A DNA stretch of 64,000 nt, taken from NCBI GenBank assembly GCA_001274695.2, contig LARU01000002.1:620001-684000 (forward strand). The letters run 5' to 3'. The notes under the pieces were generated by a model. The model ran no database searches, had not been told where the DNA came from, and saw only the letters and a program-made list of their open reading frames with translations. Below, in pieces: positions 36,650 through 46,201 of the stretch. This DNA is from Azoarcus sp. PA01 (GTDB lineage Bacteria > Pseudomonadota > Gammaproteobacteria > Burkholderiales > Rhodocyclaceae). The translations under genes and the position numbers were made by a program. Within the stretch, counting starts at the first letter, position 1; every line of letters starts with the position of its first letter.

Positions 36650-37597
36650 ATGAGTCCGATCGTGGCCCAACCCCTGTTCGAATCCACCATCAAGAGCCTG
36701 CCGTTGCTCGGTCGCGGCAAGGTCCGCGACATCTACGCCGTCGATGCCGACAAGCTGCTGATCGTCACCAGCGACCGGCTGTCCGCGTTCGACGTCATCC
36801 TGCCCGACCCGATTCCGGACAAGGGGCGCGTGCTGACCGCGATGGCCGCGTTCTGGTTCGCGCGCCTCGGCCACATCGTGCCGAACCAGCTCACCGGCAT
36901 CGACCCCGAAGCGGTCGTCACGAGCGACGAGCGCGACCAGGTGCGCGGCCGCGCGCTGGTCGTCAAACGGCTCAAGCCGCTGCCGATCGAAGCGGTCGTG
37001 CGCGGCTACGTGATCGGCTCGGGCTGGAAGGACTACCAGGACACCGGCGCGATCTGCGGCATCAGGCTGCCCGCGGGGCTTACCCAAGCCGCGAAGCTGC
37101 CGTCGCCGATCTTCACCCCCGCGTCGAAAGCCGACGTCGGCGATCATGACGAAAACATCTCGTTCGCCGAAGCCCAGACGCGCTGCGCCGCCGAACTGAC
37201 CGGTCTGCTCGCCGGCAGCGGCACGAACGGCGCCCGTCTCGCCGCCGAGGCGCGCGATGCCGCGCTCGCGCTGTACGTCGAAGCGGCAAACTATGCCGCG
37301 GGGCGCGGCATCATCATCGCGGACACGAAGTTCGAGTTCGGCGTCGACGCCGCCGGCACGCTGCACCTCATCGACGAGGCGCTGACGCCGGACTCGTCGC
37401 GTTTCTGGCCCGCCGACAGCTACCGCGAAGGCACCAGCCCGCCGAGCTACGACAAGCAGTACGTGCGCGACTACCTCGAGACGCTGACCTGGGGCAAGAA
37501 AGCGCCGGGCCCGCGCCTGCCGGCGGACGTCATCGCGAAGACCGCGGCAAAGTACCGCGAAGCGTTCGAGCGCCTCACCGGACAGTCGCTGGCCTGA
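36650..37597 (+). CDS. purC: phosphoribosylaminoimidazole-succinocarboxamide synthase
   Basis: SAICAR synthetase, joining CAIR and aspartate in purine synthesis; 315 aa, the longer bacterial form. Motifs are [14 protein letters not shown] (residues 19-32), [55 protein letters not shown], and [19 protein letters not shown] near residues 243-261. It is separate from purH and purD (54-57 kb) in this window. Confidence 0.96.
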   Translation: MSPIVAQPLFESTIKSLPLLGRGKVRDIYAVDADKLLIVTSDRLSAFDVILPDPIPDKGRVLTAMAAFWFARLGHIVPNQLTGIDPEAVVTSDERDQVRGRALVVKRLKPLPIEAVVRGYVIGSGWKDYQDTGAICGIRLPAGLTQAAKLPSPIFTPASKADVGDHDENISFAEAQTRCAAELTGLLAGSGTNGARLAAEARDAALALYVEAANYAAGRGIIIADTKFEFGVDAAGTLHLIDEALTPDSSRFWPADSYREGTSPPSYDKQYVRDYLETLTWGKKAPGPRLPADVIAKTAAKYREAFERLTGQSLA

Positions 37598-37761
37598 ACG
37601 GCACCTCTCCCGACGACAGGCCCGACCGGTAACGCCCGACGGATTGCCGGTCGCGAACTTGCGGCCGGCACCTCTCTCTAATTTGCGTCGCGATGCCTGC
37701 GCCGGCGGCACTAGGGAGCGGGCAGAAAACTCGCGTGTCCTGTTCCGGAGGAGGTCGCGTC

Positions 37762-38532
37762 ATGGACAAGCCACACGGTGCGCTCGATCCGCGTTTCCAG
37801 CTCCCTCAGATACGGCAGGTCAACAGTGCGCGACCTTTCGCGTGGCTGCGCAGGGGCTGGGCCGACATGCGCGACAATCTGCCGGCAAGCCTGAGCTACG
37901 GGCTGCTGTTCGCGGCTGCCGGTTCGTTCATCCTCGGCTATGCGACCGGCCTGCCGCATCTGTTCACGGCAGCGATTTCCGGCTTCTTCCTCGTCGGCCC
38001 GGTCGCTGCGGCCGGCTTGTACGAGATTTCGCGGCGTCACGACTGCGGCGAACCGGCCAGCTTCATCGATTCGCTGCGCGGGTTGAGCACGCATGCCGAT
38101 CACCTGCTGTATTTCGGTGCCTTCCTCGTTTTTGTGCTGCTCGGCTGGGAACGGCTGTCGGCGCTGCTGTTCGCGTCGTTCTACCCCGAAGACGCGAGCG
38201 GTCTGGGCAGCTTTTTCCTGGAAGTGTTCCTGACGGGCGCGTCGGCCTCGTTCGTCGTGTGGTACCTCGTCATCGGCGGCGCAATCGCAGCCGTGGTCTT
38301 CGCGCTGTCGGCGGTGTCCGTGCCGATGCTGATGGACCGCGACACCGATGTCGTCACGGCAATGGTCGCGAGTGCGCGCGCGGTCGGCGCGAACTTCGGC
38401 ACGATGGCAGTGTGGGCGCTGATCATCGTCGTGCTGATCGCCGTCGGTTTCGCGACGATGGCCGGCATGATCGTGCTGCTGCCGTTGCTCGGCCACGCCA
38501 GCTGGCATGCCTACAAGGATCTCGTCGAGTAA
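37762..38532 (+). CDS. BPSS1780/DUF2189-family integral membrane protein
   Basis: Protein of 256 aa with five or six predicted transmembrane helices: about 48-70, 75-95, 117-137, 160-182 and 215-245. No catalytic motif is visible. It resembles DUF2189 membrane proteins of unknown function. The ATG at 37762 has a strong GGAGGAGG ribosome-binding site ending about eight bases upstream; an earlier in-frame Met lacks one. Confidence 0.8.
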   Translation: MDKPHGALDPRFQLPQIRQVNSARPFAWLRRGWADMRDNLPASLSYGLLFAAAGSFILGYATGLPHLFTAAISGFFLVGPVAAAGLYEISRRHDCGEPASFIDSLRGLSTHADHLLYFGAFLVFVLLGWERLSALLFASFYPEDASGLGSFFLEVFLTGASASFVVWYLVIGGAIAAVVFALSAVSVPMLMDRDTDVVTAMVASARAVGANFGTMAVWALIIVVLIAVGFATMAGMIVLLPLLGHASWHAYKDLVE

Positions 38533-38592
38533 TGCCCGTTCTGCCCCGCAGTGAAAAGCCGCGCCCGGGAAACCCCGCAGCGGCGATGCGGT

Positions 38593-38598
38593 TAGAAT
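38593..38598 (+). promoter_or_regulatory. candidate -10 (TAGAAT) upstream of oligopeptidase A
   Basis: GTTAGAATGTG lies 73 bases before the ATG at 38671 and shares the TAGAAT-G pattern of other promoters here. Confidence 0.35.
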
Positions 38599-38620
38599 GT
38601 GACACGTGCTCCAGCGCCCG

Positions 38621-38655
38621 TTTCTCCTGTCTTTCCTCCTGTCTTCCTTCCTGCC
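38621..38655. repeat. imperfect 11-12-bp pyrimidine-rich tandem repeat before oligopeptidase A
   Basis: Three units, TTTCTCCTGTC, TTTCCTCCTGTC and TTCCTTCCTGCC, occupy 38621-38631, 38632-38643 and 38644-38655, ending 15 bases before the start codon. Confidence 0.6.
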
Positions 38656-38670
38656 TGCCGGAGAATCCCC

Positions 38671-40728
38671 ATGTCCAATCCCCTCCTCGATTTTTCGGCG
38701 CTGCCGCGCTTCGATGACATCCGCCCGGAACACGTCGCGCCGGCAATCCGCCAGCTCATCGACGAGAACCGCGCGCTGATCGCGGAGCTCGTCGCCGATC
38801 CCGCGCCGCCGACGTGGGCGAACTTCGTCACGCCGATGACCGAGGAAGGCGAACGGCTCGGGCGCGCGTGGGGCATCGTCGGCCACCTGCACAGCGTCAT
38901 GGACGTGCCCGAATGGCGCGAAGCCTACAACGCGATGCTGCCCGAAGTGTCGAGCTTCTATGCCGAAGTCGGGCAGAACCTCGAGCTGTTCGACAAATAC
39001 CGGCTGCTGCACGACAGCGCCGAATACGACATGCTGTCGCCGGCGCGCCAGCGCATCATCGACCACGAGCTGCGCGACTTCCGCCTGTCGGGGGCCGAAC
39101 TGCCCGACGCCGACAAGCCGCGCTTCAAGGAAATCCAGGAAGAGCAGTCGGCGCTCGCGGCGAAATTCTCCGAGAACCTGCTCGACGCCACCAACGCCCA
39201 CGCCGAATGGATCGACGACGAAGCGCAGCTCGCCGGCCTGCCGGGCGACGCGATCGCCGCGGCGCGTGCAGCGGCCGAACGCGACGGCAAGCCGGGCTGG
39301 AAATTCACGCTGCAGATGCCCGCGTACCTGCCGGTGATGCAGTACGCCGACAACCGCGAACTGCGCGCGCGAATGTATCGTGCGTATGCGACGCGCGCGT
39401 CGGAACAGGGCAAGCCGGAGCTCGACAACGGGCCGCTGATCGGCCGTATCCTCGCGCTGCGCGCCGAAGAGGCGAAAATGCTCGGGTACCGCAACTTCGC
39501 CGAAGTGTCGCTCGTGCCGAAGATGGCCGAAACGCCCGAGGAGGTGCTCGCCTTCCTGCGCGAGCTGGCGACGAAAGCCAAGCCGTTCGCCGAGCGCGAT
39601 CTCGCCGAGTTGCAGGCGTTCGCCCGCACGGAACTGGGCCTCGATCCGCTCGAGCCGTGGGACATCGGTTATGCGTCGGAAAAGCTGCGCCAGGCCCGTT
39701 ATGCGTTCTCGGACCAGGAAGTGAAGCAGTATTTCCCCGAACCGAAAGTGCTCGAAGGCCTGTTCGGCGTGATCCGCACGCTGTATGGCGTCGACATCGT
39801 CGCCGACAATGCTCCGCTGTGGGATCCGGACGCGCATTTCTTCCGCATCGACCGGGACGGCGCGACCGTCGGGCATTTCTACCTCGACCTGCACGCGCGC
39901 GAGACCAAGCGCGGCGGCGCGTGGATGGACTCGGCGCGGAGCCGCTACGTCGGCCCGCGCGGCACGCAGACGCCGGTCGCCTACCTGGTGTGCAACTTCC
40001 CCGGCCCGGTCGGGGGCAAGGCGCCCACTTTCACGCACGACGACGTGCTGACGCTGTTCCACGAATGCGGTCACGGCCTGCACCACCTGCTGACGCAAGT
40101 CGACGACCTCGCGGTTTCAGGCATCCACGGCGTCGAGTGGGACGCCGTCGAGCTGCCGAGCCAGTTCATGGAGAACTTCTGCTGGGAATGGGACGTGCTC
40201 AGCGGCATGACTTCGCACGTCGACACCGGGGAACCGCTGCCACGCGAGCTCTTCGACAAGATGATCGCGGCGAAGAACTTCCAGAGCGGCATGCAGACGG
40301 TGCGACAGCTCGAGTTCTCGATGTTCGACCTGCGTCTGCACGGCGAAGTCGACGCGTCGGCAGGACCGGTTCCGATCGAGCGCGTCCTGGAGCTGCTCGA
40401 CGAAGTGCGACGCGAAGTCGCAGTGATCATCCCGCCGCCCTGGCACCGCTTCCCGCACAGCTTCTCGCACATTTTCGCCGGCGGCTACGGGGCCGGGTAT
40501 TACAGCTACAAATGGGCCGAAGTGCTGTCGGCCGACGCGTTCGCGGCATTCGAGGAGGCGGGGGCCGGAAAAGGGACGTTGCTGGATCGTGAAACGGGGG
40601 AACGCTTCTGGCGCGAAATCCTCGCCGTCGGCGGCAGCCGCCCGGCGCTCGAATCGTTCAAGGCTTTCCGCGGCCGCGAACCCCGGGTGGATGCGCTGTT
40701 GCGGCACAACGGCATGGTGAGCGCCTGA
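38671..40728 (+). CDS. prlC: oligopeptidase A (M3 zinc metallopeptidase)
   Basis: Cytosolic zinc peptidase of 685 aa degrading oligopeptides and signal peptides. It begins MSNPLLDFSALPRFDDIRPEHV. The HExxH-type site FHECGHGLHH lies near residues 465-474 with the third ligand region about 25 residues later (GVEWDAVELPSQFMENFCWE). The C-terminal block has HIFAGGYGAGYYSYKWAEVLSADAF. The upstream in-frame Met at 38599 lies inside the pyrimidine-rich leader and is rejected. It is convergent with a small minus-strand gene. Confidence 0.95.
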   Translation: MSNPLLDFSALPRFDDIRPEHVAPAIRQLIDENRALIAELVADPAPPTWANFVTPMTEEGERLGRAWGIVGHLHSVMDVPEWREAYNAMLPEVSSFYAEVGQNLELFDKYRLLHDSAEYDMLSPARQRIIDHELRDFRLSGAELPDADKPRFKEIQEEQSALAAKFSENLLDATNAHAEWIDDEAQLAGLPGDAIAAARAAAERDGKPGWKFTLQMPAYLPVMQYADNRELRARMYRAYATRASEQGKPELDNGPLIGRILALRAEEAKMLGYRNFAEVSLVPKMAETPEEVLAFLRELATKAKPFAERDLAELQAFARTELGLDPLEPWDIGYASEKLRQARYAFSDQEVKQYFPEPKVLEGLFGVIRTLYGVDIVADNAPLWDPDAHFFRIDRDGATVGHFYLDLHARETKRGGAWMDSARSRYVGPRGTQTPVAYLVCNFPGPVGGKAPTFTHDDVLTLFHECGHGLHHLLTQVDDLAVSGIHGVEWDAVELPSQFMENFCWEWDVLSGMTSHVDTGEPLPRELFDKMIAAKNFQSGMQTVRQLEFSMFDLRLHGEVDASAGPVPIERVLELLDEVRREVAVIIPPPWHRFPHSFSHIFAGGYGAGYYSYKWAEVLSADAFAAFEEAGAGKGTLLDRETGERFWREILAVGGSRPALESFKAFRGREPRVDALLRHNGMVSA

Positions 40729-40736
40729 GACGTGCC

Positions 40737-40760
40737 GCAGCCCCGCTGCCGCGGGGCTGC
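40737..40760. terminator. hairpin between prlC and the small minus-strand gene
   Basis: Perfect 10-bp stem GCAGCCCCGC / GCGGGGCTGC with a TGCC loop, eight bases after both converging stop regions. No T-run follows on either strand, but the position between convergent genes supports termination. Confidence 0.55.
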
Positions 40761-40767
40761 GCAAGAC

Positions 40768-40947
40768 TCAGAGAACCGAGGCAGTTCCCTCCAGCACGCG
40801 CCGCTGCACGTGCAGCGGCACGCCGCGCTCGGTCATGTTCATCTGCGCGTTCGCATGGTCGCCCCCGCGGGCGAGGTAATCGATGATGGTCCCGACAAAC
40901 TGGCGCATGGCCCAATCGACTCGCATCTCGCATCCACTGAGTGCCAT
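40768..40947 (-). CDS. small protein of unknown function (59 aa)
   Basis: Not on the list of long ORFs, but a convincing gene. The ATG at 40947 follows AAGGGGGA at a normal distance, and the frame is 59 codons without rare features. The protein begins MALSGCEMRVDWAMRQF and continues VGTIIDYLARGGDH, NMTERGVPLHVQRRVLEG; the composition is that of a folded helical protein, with no signal peptide or membrane segment. It faces prlC across a hairpin and is divergent from xth. A 20-bp perfect palindrome (40800-40819) lies within the coding region. I do not recognise the family. Confidence 0.65.
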   Translation of the reverse strand: MALSGCEMRVDWAMRQFVGTIIDYLARGGDHANAQMNMTERGVPLHVQRRVLEGTASVL

Positions 40948-41169
40948 CGCTGTCCCCCTTCATGACGAAATGCGTCAGGTGCGCATGACGCCATGTCATA
41001 GCCTCCCGAGAACCAAAGCCAGTTTTATGCCACGCGCAGGACACGGCGTGGATGCAATGAATTGCAGCGGGCACCGCGAGGCTCGCGTGCATCATCCCCG
41101 CACGTTGTAAGAATTTCCGACACCGCCGACCCGGCCGAACTGTTCAATCCCCATGCCACCCTGCACACG

Positions 41170-41931
41170 ATGAAAATCGCCACCTGGAACGTAAACTCCC
41201 TCAAGGTCCGCCTGCCCCAAGTGCTCGACTGGCTCGCGGCCAACCGGCCCGACGTGCTGTGCCTGCAGGAACTCAAGCTCGAGGACAAGTCGTTTCCGAC
41301 CGCCGAACTCGACGCGGCCGGCTACCACGCAGCGTTCAGCGGGCAAAAGACTTACAACGGCGTGGCGATCCTGAGCCGCTCTGCGCTCGGCGACATCGGC
41401 TACGGCATCCCGGGCTTCGATGACGAACAGAAACGCGTGCTCGCCGCGACGGTGAACGGCGTGCGCGTGATCTGCGGGTATTTCCCGAACGGACAGGCGC
41501 TCGGCTCGGAGAAATTCGCGTACAAGCTGCGCTGGGTCGCGGCCCTGACCGAGTGGCTGCGCGAAGAACTCAAGGCACATCAGCGGCTGGTGCTGACGGG
41601 CGACTTCAACATCGCGCCCGAAGACCGCGATGCGCATCCCGACTGGAAGGACGAGATCCACGTCTCACCCGCCGAACGCGCCGCGTTCGCCGCGCTGACC
41701 GGCCTCGGCCTGACCGACGCTTACCGTCTTTTTCCGCAGGACGACAGGAGCTTTTCGTGGTGGGACTACCGCATGGCGGCTTTCCGGCGCAACTTCGGCC
41801 TGCGCATCGACCACGTCCTGCTGTCGCCGGCGCTGCGCGATGTGTGCTGCGCGTGTACGATCGACAAGGCGCCGCGCAAGCTCGAACGCCCGTCCGACCA
41901 CGCTCCGGTGATCGTCGAACTCGAGGTGTAG
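41170..41931 (+). CDS. xth: exodeoxyribonuclease III
   Basis: AP endonuclease and 3'-5' exonuclease of the EEP superfamily; 253 aa. The start MKIATWNVNSLKVRLPQVLDW is diagnostic. Catalytic residues are in LCLQELKLED (Glu near residue 34), GYFPNG, GDFNIAPEDRD near residues 143-153, RIDHVLLS and the terminal SDHAPVI His. It lies divergent from the small gene; the 222-base gap 40948-41169 shows no clear motif. Confidence 0.95.
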   Translation: MKIATWNVNSLKVRLPQVLDWLAANRPDVLCLQELKLEDKSFPTAELDAAGYHAAFSGQKTYNGVAILSRSALGDIGYGIPGFDDEQKRVLAATVNGVRVICGYFPNGQALGSEKFAYKLRWVAALTEWLREELKAHQRLVLTGDFNIAPEDRDAHPDWKDEIHVSPAERAAFAALTGLGLTDAYRLFPQDDRSFSWWDYRMAAFRRNFGLRIDHVLLSPALRDVCCACTIDKAPRKLERPSDHAPVIVELEV

Positions 41932-41962
41932 TCCCATCGCCGCAGCGCACGACGGAAAGACG

Positions 41963-42646
41963 ATGATGACGCCTTCGCCCCTGCCAGAGCCGGCCCGCCT
42001 CGCCGACCGCTATCCGGTGATCGCCGCGCTGTCCGAAGCGGCGCGGCAGCGCGTGCTCGAGAACGCGCGCTGGGCGCGCGTGCCGGCCGGCGCAGTGCTG
42101 TTCGACGATCACCAGGCGTGCGAAGGTTTCCCGTTCGTCGTCGAAGGGTCAGTGCGCGTCGTCAAGTGCGCTGCCAACGGCCGCGAGCTGCCGCTGTATC
42201 GGGTCGCGGCGGGCGAAACCTGCATCATCTCGTCGTCCTGCCTGCTCGGCCACGAGGACTACAACGCGCGCGGCATCGCCGAGTCCGACACGGTGCTGAT
42301 GCTGCTGCCGAAAGCCGAGTTCGACGCGCTTCTCGCCGAGCCGGCGTTCCGCGATTTCGTCTTCCACCTGTTCGCCGAGCGCATTGCCGACCTGATGCAG
42401 CTGATCGAGGAAGTCGCGTTCCACCGCCTCGACCAGCGCCTTGCCGGCCAGCTGCTCGGCAAGGGGCGCGTGCTGCATGTCACGCACCAGCAGCTCGCCG
42501 ACGAGCTCGGCACGGTGCGCGAATTCGTCAGCCGCCTGCTCAAGAGCTTTGCAGTGCAGGGGCTGGTGAAGCTGTCGCGCGAGCAGATCGAGATCCTCGA
42601 TCCCGTGGGCTTGCGCCGCATGGCAAGCGAAGGGCGCCACGAATAA
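41963..42646 (+). CDS. Crp/Fnr-family transcriptional regulator
   Basis: Protein of 227 aa with two adjacent start ATGs. The cyclic-nucleotide-binding-like barrel covers about residues 20-135 and the helix-turn-helix about 165-215 (THQQLADELGTVREFVSRLLKSF). Cysteines in the sensor part (QACEGF, VVKCAANG, ETCIISSSCLLG) do not form the N-terminal FNR iron-sulfur cluster motif. A thiol or redox signal is thinkable but unproven. The 16-bp palindrome at 42664-42679, just after its stop, probably is its operator for the DUF2892 gene. Confidence 0.88.
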   Translation: MMTPSPLPEPARLADRYPVIAALSEAARQRVLENARWARVPAGAVLFDDHQACEGFPFVVEGSVRVVKCAANGRELPLYRVAAGETCIISSSCLLGHEDYNARGIAESDTVLMLLPKAEFDALLAEPAFRDFVFHLFAERIADLMQLIEEVAFHRLDQRLAGQLLGKGRVLHVTHQQLADELGTVREFVSRLLKSFAVQGLVKLSREQIEILDPVGLRRMASEGRHE

Positions 42647-42663
42647 GGCCGACGCCTGCGCTG

Positions 42664-42679
42664 TGTAACCGAGGTTACA
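42664..42679. promoter_or_regulatory. 16-bp palindromic operator candidate
   Basis: Perfect inverted repeat TGTAACC-GA-GGTTACA, 18 bases after the Crp/Fnr stop and 62 bases before the DUF2892 start. The size and symmetry suit a Crp/Fnr dimer, though the half-site differs from FNR (TTGAT) and CRP (TGTGA). Confidence 0.75.
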
Positions 42680-42741
42680 GACCGTGCGGCGGCGCGGTGG
42701 TCCAATACGCTCGTCATCCACGCAGCGCAACGGAGAACATC

Positions 42742-42936
42742 ATGAATGCAAACATCGGCGGCATCGACCGGATCCTGCGCATCGTCGCCGGGCTGGTCCT
42801 GGTCATCCTCGCGATCCTCGGCATCGGCAGTCCCTGGACGTGGATCGGCGTCGTCCCACTCGCGACCGGGCTGCTCGGCTGGTGCCCGGCCTATACCCTT
42901 TTCGGGCTGCGCACCTGCCCGCTCACGAAAGCCTGA
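42742..42936 (+). CDS. DUF2892 inner-membrane protein (YgaP-tail-like)
   Basis: Protein of 64 aa with two transmembrane segments (about residues 12-29 and 33-50). It begins NIGGIDRILRIVAG, the family signature, and has GWCPAYTLFGLRTCP with two Cys. In other bacteria such domains accompany rhodanese or sulfur-metabolism proteins and small Crp/Fnr regulators. The neighbouring palindrome suggests direct control by the upstream regulator. Function unknown. Confidence 0.88.
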   Translation: MNANIGGIDRILRIVAGLVLVILAILGIGSPWTWIGVVPLATGLLGWCPAYTLFGLRTCPLTKA

Positions 42937-43014
42937 GCGCTACGGCGGTCTGCCTCGACGCCCGTTCCCCGATGGCGCCGAAGGGCCTGCAGGTGCGGGG
43001 CACGCCGCGCCGGA

Positions 43015-43812
43015 TCACGTGCTCGCGAGCGCGCGCGGCGACTTCGCGGCGATGTAGTTCGTGATCGCGACGTAGTCGGCGACGGTCAGGCGTTCGCCGC
43101 GCAAGCCCGGGTCGATTCCGAGCGCGGGGAAATCCGCTTCGTCGAGCCATTCGCGCAGCGTGTTGCGCAGCGTCTTGCGGCGCTGGCCGAACGCGGCGGC
43201 AACGACACGCTCGAGCAGCGCCTCGTCCTGCGCAGTGCGATCGTCTGCCGGCAGCGGCATCATGCGGACGATGCTCGACGTCACTTTCGGCGCCGGGCGG
43301 AACGCGCCGGGCGGCACATCGAACAGCCGCCCCATGCGGAAGCGGTATTGCAGCATCACCGACAGGCGGCCGTAGTCCTCGGTGCCCGGCTCGGCGACCA
43401 TGCGCATCACGACTTCCTTCTGCAGCATGAAAGTCATGTCGCGCACGCCGGCCGCGAACTCGGCGAGGTGGAACAGCAGCGGCGTCGAGATGTTGTACGG
43501 CAGGTTGCCGACGACGCGCAACGGCGCGCCGAGCGTCGCGAAATCGAACTTCAGCGCGTCGCCTTCGTGGATCGTCAGCTGCTCCGGCGAATAACGTTCA
43601 TGCAGCCGGGCGATCAGGTCGCGGTCGATCTCGACGACGTGCAGGTGACCGAGCCGCTCGACGAGCGGATCGGTCATCGCACCGAGCCCCGGGCCGATCT
43701 CGACGACGGTGTCGCCCGGCAGCGGGCGGATCGCGTCGATGATCTTGCGGATGATGTTGGGGTCCGACAGGAAGTTCTGGCCGAAGCGTTTGCGCGCGCG
43801 GTGTTCGCTCAT
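43015..43812 (-). CDS. rsmA: 16S rRNA (adenine(1518/1519)-N6)-dimethyltransferase
   Basis: KsgA, which dimethylates A1518 and A1519 during 30S maturation; 265 aa. Motifs are [16 protein letters not shown] at residues 6-21, [15 protein letters not shown] (SAM site), [11 protein letters not shown], and the catalytic [26 protein letters not shown] is in the C-terminal domain. The ATG overlaps the pdxA stop by four bases, so it is translationally coupled. It is the last gene of lptD-surA-pdxA-rsmA. Confidence 0.96.
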   Translation of the reverse strand: MSEHRARKRFGQNFLSDPNIIRKIIDAIRPLPGDTVVEIGPGLGAMTDPLVERLGHLHVVEIDRDLIARLHERYSPEQLTIHEGDALKFDFATLGAPLRVVGNLPYNISTPLLFHLAEFAAGVRDMTFMLQKEVVMRMVAEPGTEDYGRLSVMLQYRFRMGRLFDVPPGAFRPAPKVTSSIVRMMPLPADDRTAQDEALLERVVAAAFGQRRKTLRNTLREWLDEADFPALGIDPGLRGERLTVADYVAITNYIAAKSPRALAST

Positions 43813-44789
43813 CGCGCGGCATCCCGGCTCTGCACCATCGTCGTCGCGAGTTCGACTGCGGCGAACAGGCTGCCCGGATCGGCCACGCCCGTGCCGGCGA
43901 GATCGAGCGCAGTGCCGTGGTCGACGGACGTGCGAATGACCGGCAGGCCCAGCGTGACGTTCACGCCACCGCCGAAGCTCGCGTGCTTGAGCACCGGCAG
44001 GCCCTGGTCGTGGTACATCGCGAGCACCGCGTCGCCCTGCCCGAGCGTATGCGGCACGAACAGCGTGTCGGCCGGCAGCGGTCCGACGAGGTGCATGCCT
44101 TCGCCGCGCAAGCGCTCGAGCACCGGCGCGATGACGTCGATCTCCTCGCGTCCCATGTGCCCGCTCTCGCCGGCGTGCGGGTTGAGGCCGGCGACGAGAA
44201 TGCGCGGCGCGACGAGCCCGAAGCGTCCGACCAGATCGGCGTGCAGGATGCGCAGCGTCTCGTCGAGCAGCGCCGGCGTGATCGCGCCCGCCACGGCTGC
44301 GAGCGGCAAATGGGTGGTCGCGAGCGCGACGCGCAGCCCGCCGCCGACGAGCATCATCACGACGCGCGGCGTGCCGGTGTGTTCGGCGAGGTATTCGGTA
44401 TGGCCGCTGAACGCGACGCCGGCGTCGTTGATGACGCCCTTGTGCACCGGGGCAGTCACGATCGCGTCGAACTCGCCGCTTCGGCAACCGTGCAGCGCCC
44501 GGTCGAGCAGCGCGAGGACGTAGCCGGCGTTGGCGGGATCGAGGCGGCCGGGGCGTGCGGCGACGTTGAGCGGCAGGTGCAGCACGTCGAGCACGCCGGC
44601 TGTCGCAGGCACGTCGGGCGTGTAGGCGCGCACGAGCGCTGCGCCGGCTGCGCGCGTCCGGATCAGCTCGAGGTCGCCGAGCACGACCGGGCGCAGCAGC
44701 CAGTCGCGGCGCGCGAGGTGCGCGCACAGCTCGGGGCCGATGCCGGCCGGCTCGCCGCTGGTGATTGCAAGGATCGGAGGGGAAGCCAC
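43809..44789 (-). CDS. pdxA: 4-hydroxythreonine-4-phosphate dehydrogenase
   Basis: NAD-dependent enzyme of the DXP-dependent pyridoxal phosphate pathway; 326 aa. Motifs are [13 protein letters not shown] at residues 9-21, [24 protein letters not shown] with a metal His, and [41 protein letters not shown] carries another ligand His, and [10 protein letters not shown] the last block. It lies between surA and rsmA, the usual order. Confidence 0.96.
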   Translation of the reverse strand: MASPPILAITSGEPAGIGPELCAHLARRDWLLRPVVLGDLELIRTRAAGAALVRAYTPDVPATAGVLDVLHLPLNVAARPGRLDPANAGYVLALLDRALHGCRSGEFDAIVTAPVHKGVINDAGVAFSGHTEYLAEHTGTPRVVMMLVGGGLRVALATTHLPLAAVAGAITPALLDETLRILHADLVGRFGLVAPRILVAGLNPHAGESGHMGREEIDVIAPVLERLRGEGMHLVGPLPADTLFVPHTLGQGDAVLAMYHDQGLPVLKHASFGGGVNVTLGLPVIRTSVDHGTALDLAGTGVADPGSLFAAVELATTMVQSRDAAR

Positions 44790-44798
44790 GGTGCCGAG

Positions 44799-46148
44799 CT
44801 ATTCCCTGCCGGTCCGGTACTCGACATACGTGCGGTCGCGCAGCTGGCGCAGCCAATCCTCGAACGCTTCGTCGGCCTTGCGCTCGCGCAGCGCATTGCG
44901 CGCCGCGTTGCGTTTGCGCTCGTCCGACACGTCCTGGACCCGGCGCGCCTCGACCTGGATCAGATGCCAGCCGAACGGCGAACGCACCGGCGCACTCACT
45001 TCGCCCGGCTGGAGCGCGTTCATCGCGCGCTCGAATTCGGGGACGGTGTCGCCGGGGCTGAGCCAGCCGAGATCGCCGCCTTTCGCCGACGACAGGTCCG
45101 CCGAATGCGCTTTCGCGAGCTCGGCGAAACTCGCGCCGTTGACGATCCGCTCGCGCAACCCGAGCAGGCGGCTTTCCGCGTCGCTGTCGTTGAGGATTTC
45201 CGAAGTCCGGATCAGGATGTGACGCGCCCGCGTCTGTTCGAGCTGCTGCGGACCGGCCGCCGCGCCGCCGCGCCTGTCGAGCAGCTTGACGATGTGCAGG
45301 CCCGCCGAGCTGCGCAGCACCGGCGACACGCTGCCGGGGCTCAGCTCGCCCACCGCTTCGGCGAACAGCGGCGGCAGGCGGTCGCGGCTGCGCCAGCCGA
45401 GCGCACCGCCGTTCATCGCATCCGGGGCGTCGGAATAGCTCGCGGCAACACGCGCGAAGTCGTCACCCGAATTGAGCCGCTGTTTCGCAGTTTCGGCGCG
45501 CGCGACGAGGGCCGCCATCTGCTGCTGCGTTGCCGCTTCGGGCACGCGGATCAGGATGTGGGCGAGCTCGAATTCCTCGCCGGACAGTGCATCGGCGTTG
45601 TTCGCGAGGAAGTTGTCGACTTCGGCGTCGGTCACGACGATGCGGCTGTCGACTTCGCGCTCGCGCAGGCGCGTCAGCAGGATTTCGGTGCGGATATTGT
45701 CGCGGAAGCGGCTCCAGCTGACACCGTCCTTTTCGAGCGCGGCCTGCAGCTGCGCCATGGTCAGACGGTTGCTCTCCGCAATGCGCGCGATCGCCCGTTC
45801 GAGCGTCGCCTCGTCGACCTGCAGCGACGTCTCGCGCGCCAGCTGCAGCTGCGCCCGCTCGAGCACCAGACGCTCGAGCAACTGCCGCTCGAGCACGTCG
45901 GCTGGCGGTTGCGGCGTGCCCTGGCGGTTCAACTGGTGAATCGCCTGCTCGACCCGCTCACGCAATTCCCTCGCCGTGATGACTTCGTTGTTCACGACCG
46001 CGGCGATATGGTCGACTTCGACGGAGCGGGGATTGGCCGCATGAGCCGGAAACAGGGCTGCGGCGCAGGACAGGGCGGCGAACAGGATGAGACTGAGGCG
46101 CGCGGGAGTTCCACGCCAGGAAATGCGACGCAAGGGAATTCGTATCAT
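44799..46148 (-). CDS. surA: peptidyl-prolyl cis-trans isomerase / outer-membrane chaperone SurA
   Basis: Periplasmic chaperone for outer-membrane proteins; 449 aa. The signal peptide is about residues 1-38. The SurA N-domain follows ([22 protein letters not shown]). Two parvulin-type PPIase domains lie about residues 195-295 ([14 protein letters not shown]) and 305-405 ([31 protein letters not shown]). A short C-terminal helix closes the core. It sits between lptD (a key client) and pdxA. Confidence 0.95.
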   Translation of the reverse strand: MIRIPLRRISWRGTPARLSLILFAALSCAAALFPAHAANPRSVEVDHIAAVVNNEVITARELRERVEQAIHQLNRQGTPQPPADVLERQLLERLVLERAQLQLARETSLQVDEATLERAIARIAESNRLTMAQLQAALEKDGVSWSRFRDNIRTEILLTRLREREVDSRIVVTDAEVDNFLANNADALSGEEFELAHILIRVPEAATQQQMAALVARAETAKQRLNSGDDFARVAASYSDAPDAMNGGALGWRSRDRLPPLFAEAVGELSPGSVSPVLRSSAGLHIVKLLDRRGGAAAGPQQLEQTRARHILIRTSEILNDSDAESRLLGLRERIVNGASFAELAKAHSADLSSAKGGDLGWLSPGDTVPEFERAMNALQPGEVSAPVRSPFGWHLIQVEARRVQDVSDERKRNAARNALRERKADEAFEDWLRQLRDRTYVEYRTGRE

Positions 46149-46201
46149 GGTTTCTCGAAAAATGAATCGACTCGTGTATCGCTGAAATACGGCCGCCGGA
46201 C

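Noticed and set aside
40800..40819. 20-bp perfect palindrome as a dimer operator
   Set aside because: It lies inside the coding region of the small gene and can be explained by codon choice; no second copy was noticed.
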